Assembly: GCA_937915765.1 (NCBI GenBank)
Contig: CALGHE010000036.1
Location: 1 to 15,982, forward strand
DNA: 15,982 nt
Direction: 5' to 3'
From: an uncultured Bacteroidales bacterium
GTDB lineage: Bacteria; Bacteroidota; Bacteroidia; Bacteroidales; Paludibacteraceae
Shown here one piece after another: positions 13,706-15,982 of this stretch. The translations under genes and the position numbers were made by a program. The stretch's first letter is position 1. Each line of letters begins with the position of its first letter. The notes beneath the pieces are model-generated. The model did not search any database. It saw only the letters and a list, made by a program, of their open reading frames with translations, and had not been told where the DNA came from.

Positions 13706-13737
13706 AAAGGCTTCATTTTGAAGCCTTTTTTATTTTT
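13706..13737 (+). terminator. Intrinsic terminator of the tRNA gene
   Basis: AAAGGCTTCA (13706-13715) pairs with TGAAGCCTTT (13719-13728) around a 3-nt loop. It is followed by a T-rich run to 13737 broken by one A. It begins 2 nt after the tRNA end and separates the tRNA transcript from ilvE. Confidence 0.85.
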
Positions 13738-13819
13738 TCCGCTCTTTTAGAAAGATTTTCCCTTATTATTTGCTATATTCGCAGATTATATTTTGAATAA
13801 AGAAATTAAACTATTTATT

Positions 13820-14845
13820 ATGGCAGAAAATAATATAGACTGGGCTAACCTATCTTTTGGTTATATGCCTACAGATTACAACGTGCGCTGCTACTACAGA
13901 AACGGCGCGTGGGGCGAGATGGAAATATGCTCTGAAGCGACTATCAACATGCACATGGCGGCTACTTGCCTGCATTACGGACAGGAGGCCTTCGAAGGTC
14001 TAAAAGCGTTCCGATGCAAAGACGGCAAAATCAGAATCTTCCGCATGGAGGCTAACGCAGAACGTCTTCAGTCAACTTGCCGTGGAATCATGATGCCGGA
14101 ATTGCCGACAGAGAAGTTCTGCGAGATGATAAAGACTGTGGTGAAAAAGAACGAACGCTTCATTCCTCCTTACGAAAGCGGGGCTTCATTGTACATCCGT
14201 CCGTTGCTTATAGGTACAGGAGCGCAGGTGGGCGTGCGTCCGGCTAACGAATATCTTTTCGTTGTTTTCGTAACGCCTGTCGGGCCTTACTTCAAAGGCG
14301 GATTCTCTGCTAACCCGTACGTCGTAATTCGCGAGTTCGACCGCTCTGCTCCTCTCGGAACAGGTGTTTACAAGGTCGGCGGGAACTACGCCGCAAGTTT
14401 GAGAGCCAATAAGAAAGCTCACGATCTGGGCTACTCTTGCGAGTTCTATCTTGACGCAAAGGAGAAGAAGTATATCGACGAGGCTGGAGCGGCCAACTTC
14501 TTCGGAATCAAGAACAACACTTACATAACTCCTGAATCTACGTCTATTTTGCCTTCTATCACAAACCGCAGTCTGATGCAGTTGGCTGAAGATTTGGGAA
14601 TGAAGGTTGAACGCCGCCAGATTCCTATCGAAGAGCTGGAAACAATGGAAGAGGCTGGTGCTTGCGGAACTGCTGCTGTGATCAGCCCAATCGCTCGCAT
14701 CGACGATTTGGAGATGAACAAGTCTTACGTTATCTCTAAAGACGGAAAGCCAGGCCCTATCAGCAAAAAGCTGTACGACAAGCTGCGCGCTATACAGTAC
14801 GGCGACGAGCCTGACACTCATGGCTGGGTAACTGTTATTGACTAA
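13820..14845 (+). CDS. ilvE: Branched-chain amino acid aminotransferase, PLP fold type IV
   Basis: The 341-residue cytoplasmic enzyme transfers an amino group between leucine, isoleucine or valine and 2-oxoglutarate, the last step of their synthesis. It is a class IV PLP aminotransferase of the longer type (ilvE_II, usually 340-360 residues). Lys185 in GVYKVGGNYAASL is the PLP-binding lysine. Glu221 in IDEAGAANFF matches the conserved Glu of the E-G/A-x-x-N-(L/F)-F motif. HYGQEAFEGLKAFR (residues 52-65) and PLGTGVYKVGGN are further family signatures. I start at ATG 13820 (MAENNIDW). An in-frame TTG at 13793 would add nine residues but has no family support. A -7-like TATATTCG lies at 13774-13781. 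The gene stands alone, closed by a terminator, with no other ilv or leu gene nearby. Confidence 0.95.
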   Translation: MAENNIDWANLSFGYMPTDYNVRCYYRNGAWGEMEICSEATINMHMAATCLHYGQEAFEGLKAFRCKDGKIRIFRMEANAERLQSTCRGIMMPELPTEKFCEMIKTVVKKNERFIPPYESGASLYIRPLLIGTGAQVGVRPANEYLFVVFVTPVGPYFKGGFSANPYVVIREFDRSAPLGTGVYKVGGNYAASLRANKKAHDLGYSCEFYLDAKEKKYIDEAGAANFFGIKNNTYITPESTSILPSITNRSLMQLAEDLGMKVERRQIPIEELETMEEAGACGTAAVISPIARIDDLEMNKSYVISKDGKPGPISKKLYDKLRAIQYGDEPDTHGWVTVID

Positions 14846-14865
14846 TAAAATTCATACTCTCTTTC

Positions 14866-14898
14866 GCGAAGGCAGCAAGTTAGCTGCCTTCGCTTTTT
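14866..14898 (+). terminator. Intrinsic terminator of ilvE
   Basis: GCGAAGGCAGC (14866-14876) pairs perfectly with GCTGCCTTCGC (14883-14893) across a 6-nt loop, and five T residues follow (14894-14898). It begins 20 nt after the ilvE stop and is a textbook rho-independent terminator. Confidence 0.93.
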
Positions 14899-15154
14899 AA
14901 TGGAGTGATTTTGTCGGATTTTATTTGTATTTTTGTCATATTAGTTCCTTTGTCAATAGAAAATTTGTTTTTTATTGCAACACTAAGACAAGTGGATTTT
15001 CTAACACGATAAAATCCTGAGCAACAAAAGGTTACTCAGGATTTTAAAAAGTTTTATTAATGTAGTGTTGCGGAAATAAGGTATTATATACATGGACAGA
15101 TTTGACAAATTGTACTATAAAATATTATTATGTAATTAATAAGGAAGATTAAAA
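14899..15154. other. AT-rich intergenic region with nested inverted repeats
   Basis: This lies between the ilvE terminator and the orphan secreted gene. It holds a -7-like TATTTTTG (14928-14935) without a properly spaced -33 box, the nested inverted repeats at 14977-15071, and upstream of the next gene a TTTGACA (15101-15107) followed by AT-rich sequence. No ORF is credible. A short transcript from about 14942 ending at the hairpin near 15045 is conceivable but unproven. Confidence 0.4.
14977..15071. repeat. Nested inverted repeats, 95 bp, hairpin element
   Basis: The outer arms GCAACACTA (14977-14985) and TAGTGTTGC (15063-15071) are exact reverse complements. Inside, 15011-15025 pairs with 15031-15045 over 15 bp with one mismatch and a 5-nt loop; the outermost 11 bp (AAAATCCTGAG) are perfect. 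A third copy of the GGATTTT arm at 14994-15000 could pair with 15011-15017 instead, so two mutually exclusive hairpins exist. It may be a small non-autonomous mobile element, a bidirectional terminator, or a regulatory RNA; the sequence alone does not decide. Confidence 0.55.
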
Positions 15155-15775
15155 ATGAAAAAAATGTTAGTATTATTCCTTTGGATAAAAGGACTTATGT
15201 TGTTTTCTCAAAACAATATGATAGAGATGTATTCTGATAAAGAGTTGGATTTGCCATTGTCTAACTATGTATCTATGCCTGCTGTGGCTTCATTTAGTGA
15301 TACAATAGTGAACAAATTTCTAAATTTTGAGTCTTTGGATTATGATGTTTCCTCATCACCAGAATTTTTTAATATATATGATACCGAACCTAGTGAATAT
15401 GGAATTTCTGGGAAGATTACACAAACCTTCATATTTCAGAAGAATATAGATTTGATTGGACTCGTTCCACTTCATAATGACTTTTATTGTTTTATTCTGA
15501 GATCGGAGAATATTAGTTCGATCAAATATGATTTGTGGTGCGTGTCTAAGAAATATGAGGCTTTAGGTCATCTCTGTCTTTTTTATGGATACAAAACTAG
15601 AATAGCAGAATCTGATCTAGATTTTATAATGGTTGATTCTGAGATTTTAGCGGACAAAACAATCTTGTGGACTCAAAATGACAGAGGACTTATAACGAAA
15701 ATAGAGTTTAAATTAAATTCAGACGGAAAATTTGCGCAAGTCAGTCACACTGTAGAAGGAGAATATGAATATTGA
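15155..15775 (+). CDS. Orphan secreted protein of unknown function, 206 aa
   Basis: I do not recognise this family. The first ~18 residues (MKKMLVLFLWIKGLMLFS) form a signal peptide with likely cleavage before QNN, so the mature ~188-residue protein should be periplasmic or surface exposed. No lipobox Cys is present. The mature part has alternating hydrophobic and acidic segments suggesting mostly beta structure, for example LVPLHNDFYCFILRSENI then YDLWCVSKKYEALGHLCLFYGY. The ending is E-G-E-Y-E-Y. Translation is supported by AAGGAAG at 15141-15147, a better ribosome binding site than most genes here have. Three sampled 60-nt coding lines total 60/180 G+C, against 28/60 for one ilvE line. This suggests recent acquisition. 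Confidence 0.75.
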   Translation: MKKMLVLFLWIKGLMLFSQNNMIEMYSDKELDLPLSNYVSMPAVASFSDTIVNKFLNFESLDYDVSSSPEFFNIYDTEPSEYGISGKITQTFIFQKNIDLIGLVPLHNDFYCFILRSENISSIKYDLWCVSKKYEALGHLCLFYGYKTRIAESDLDFIMVDSEILADKTILWTQNDRGLITKIEFKLNSDGKFAQVSHTVEGEYEY

Positions 15776-15958
15776 TTTGGTTGTATAGAGGTGAGTTTCT
15801 ATTTTTAAGAATCAATAACCAAGTCAAAAAAGATTACCCCAAAAAAACAAATTTTCAGAGAGTGTTATAATACTACTCTCCGAAGTTTGTTATATGCAAT
15901 GAATAGAGAGATATTTCAAAATTTTTCTATCTTTGTAAAAACTTAAAAAGCAGAAATT
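15776..15958. other. 183-bp AT-rich intergenic region with an interrupted hairpin
   Basis: After the orphan gene stop, TTGGTT (15777-15782) is complementary to AACCAA (15817-15822), and a weaker ATAGA/TCTAT pair lies inside it. Further on, AACAAA (15846-15851) pairs with TTTGTT (15886-15891) and GAGAGT (15858-15863) pairs with ACTCTC (15875-15880), separated by internal loops. Neither is followed by a proper T-tract on the + strand, so termination of the orphan gene is uncertain. Confidence 0.4.
15928..15935 (+). promoter_or_regulatory. -7 element of the gene starting at 15959
   Basis: TATCTTTG matches the Bacteroidota -7 consensus exactly and lies 23 nt before the ATG at 15959, predicting a start near 15942 and a very short leader. 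No TTTG is seen at the expected -33 position. Confidence 0.55.
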
Positions 15959-15982
15959 ATGGGCTTATATCTGAATCCGAAT
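15959..15982 (+). CDS. Start of a probable AAA-ATPase / PD-(D/E)XK nuclease-like protein
   Basis: Only eight codons are inside the window (MGLYLNPN), open at the right edge. The beginning M-G-(I/L)-Y-L-N-P is typical of the large, widely copied Bacteroidales family with an N-terminal AAA-ATPase-like domain (PF09820) and a C-terminal PD-(D/E)XK nuclease-like domain (PF08011). Those proteins usually continue with a segment close to F-K-x-A-L-x-S-E-I-Y-V-D-K. Their function is not settled. The perfect -7 element just upstream supports a real gene start. With eight residues the family call is a recognition, not a proof. Confidence 0.5.

Noticed and set aside
13793..13819. TTG start giving ilvE nine extra residues
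   Set aside because: The ATG at 13820 begins MAENNIDWANL, which fits the family N-terminus. The extension MNKEIKLFI has no support.
1..15982. CRISPR array, transposase or integrase genes, rRNA
   Set aside because: No short regularly spaced direct repeats in non-coding DNA, no transposase or integrase motif and no rRNA signature were seen. The only tandem repeats are within the coding Ig-like array.

Overview
The window looks like a chromosomal segment of a gut- or rumen-type member of the Bacteroidales (phylum Bacteroidota). The signs are a hybrid two-component system (HTCS) regulator, a cargo protein with a type B C-terminal signal of the type IX secretion system (T9SS), Bacteroidota promoter elements (TTTG about 20 nt upstream of TAnnTTTG), a tRNA gene without an encoded CCA, and few strong Shine-Dalgarno sequences. 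All of this was read by eye; no database search was possible.

Layout. Positions 1-299 hold the 3' end of a hipA-like toxin/kinase gene on the + strand. Positions 300-672 have no convincing gene, only a doubtful 34-codon ORF and inverted repeats. Positions 673-8961 (- strand) encode one 2762-residue secreted protein. In order it has a signal peptide, a glycoside hydrolase family 8 (GH8) domain, DUF11-like modules (two with large insertions), about a dozen Ig-like modules, and a CHU_C / T9SS type B sorting domain. A 15-bp perfect hairpin just past its stop is its likely terminator. Positions 9284-13342 (- strand), directly upstream, encode a 1352-residue HTCS regulator with periplasmic beta-propeller, Y_Y_Y domain, membrane segment, histidine kinase, receiver and AraC-type DNA-binding domain. 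On the + strand follow a tRNA-CAU gene with clear promoter and terminator (13571-13737), ilvE (13820-14845) with a textbook terminator, an AT-rich orphan secreted protein (15155-15775), and the first eight codons of another gene (15959 onward), probably an AAA-ATPase/PD-(D/E)XK protein.

How the genes work together. The HTCS and the GH8 protein lie in the same direction 322 bp apart and form the evident functional pair. By analogy with HTCS-controlled polysaccharide loci, the sensor would bind a glycan fragment in the periplasm and activate the GH8 gene, whose product would be exported and attached to or released from the cell surface by the T9SS. No SusC/SusD pair is visible. ilvE and the tRNA are housekeeping. 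The hipA end, the AT-rich orphan and the AAA/nuclease start are accessory-type genes.

Most unusual. The giant gene changes composition sharply near position 4725, at about residue 1413. Four sampled 60-nt lines on the C-terminal side total 144/240 G+C and four on the N-terminal side total 96/240. This coincides with the start of the Ig-like array, so the gene looks like a mosaic of two parts with different histories.
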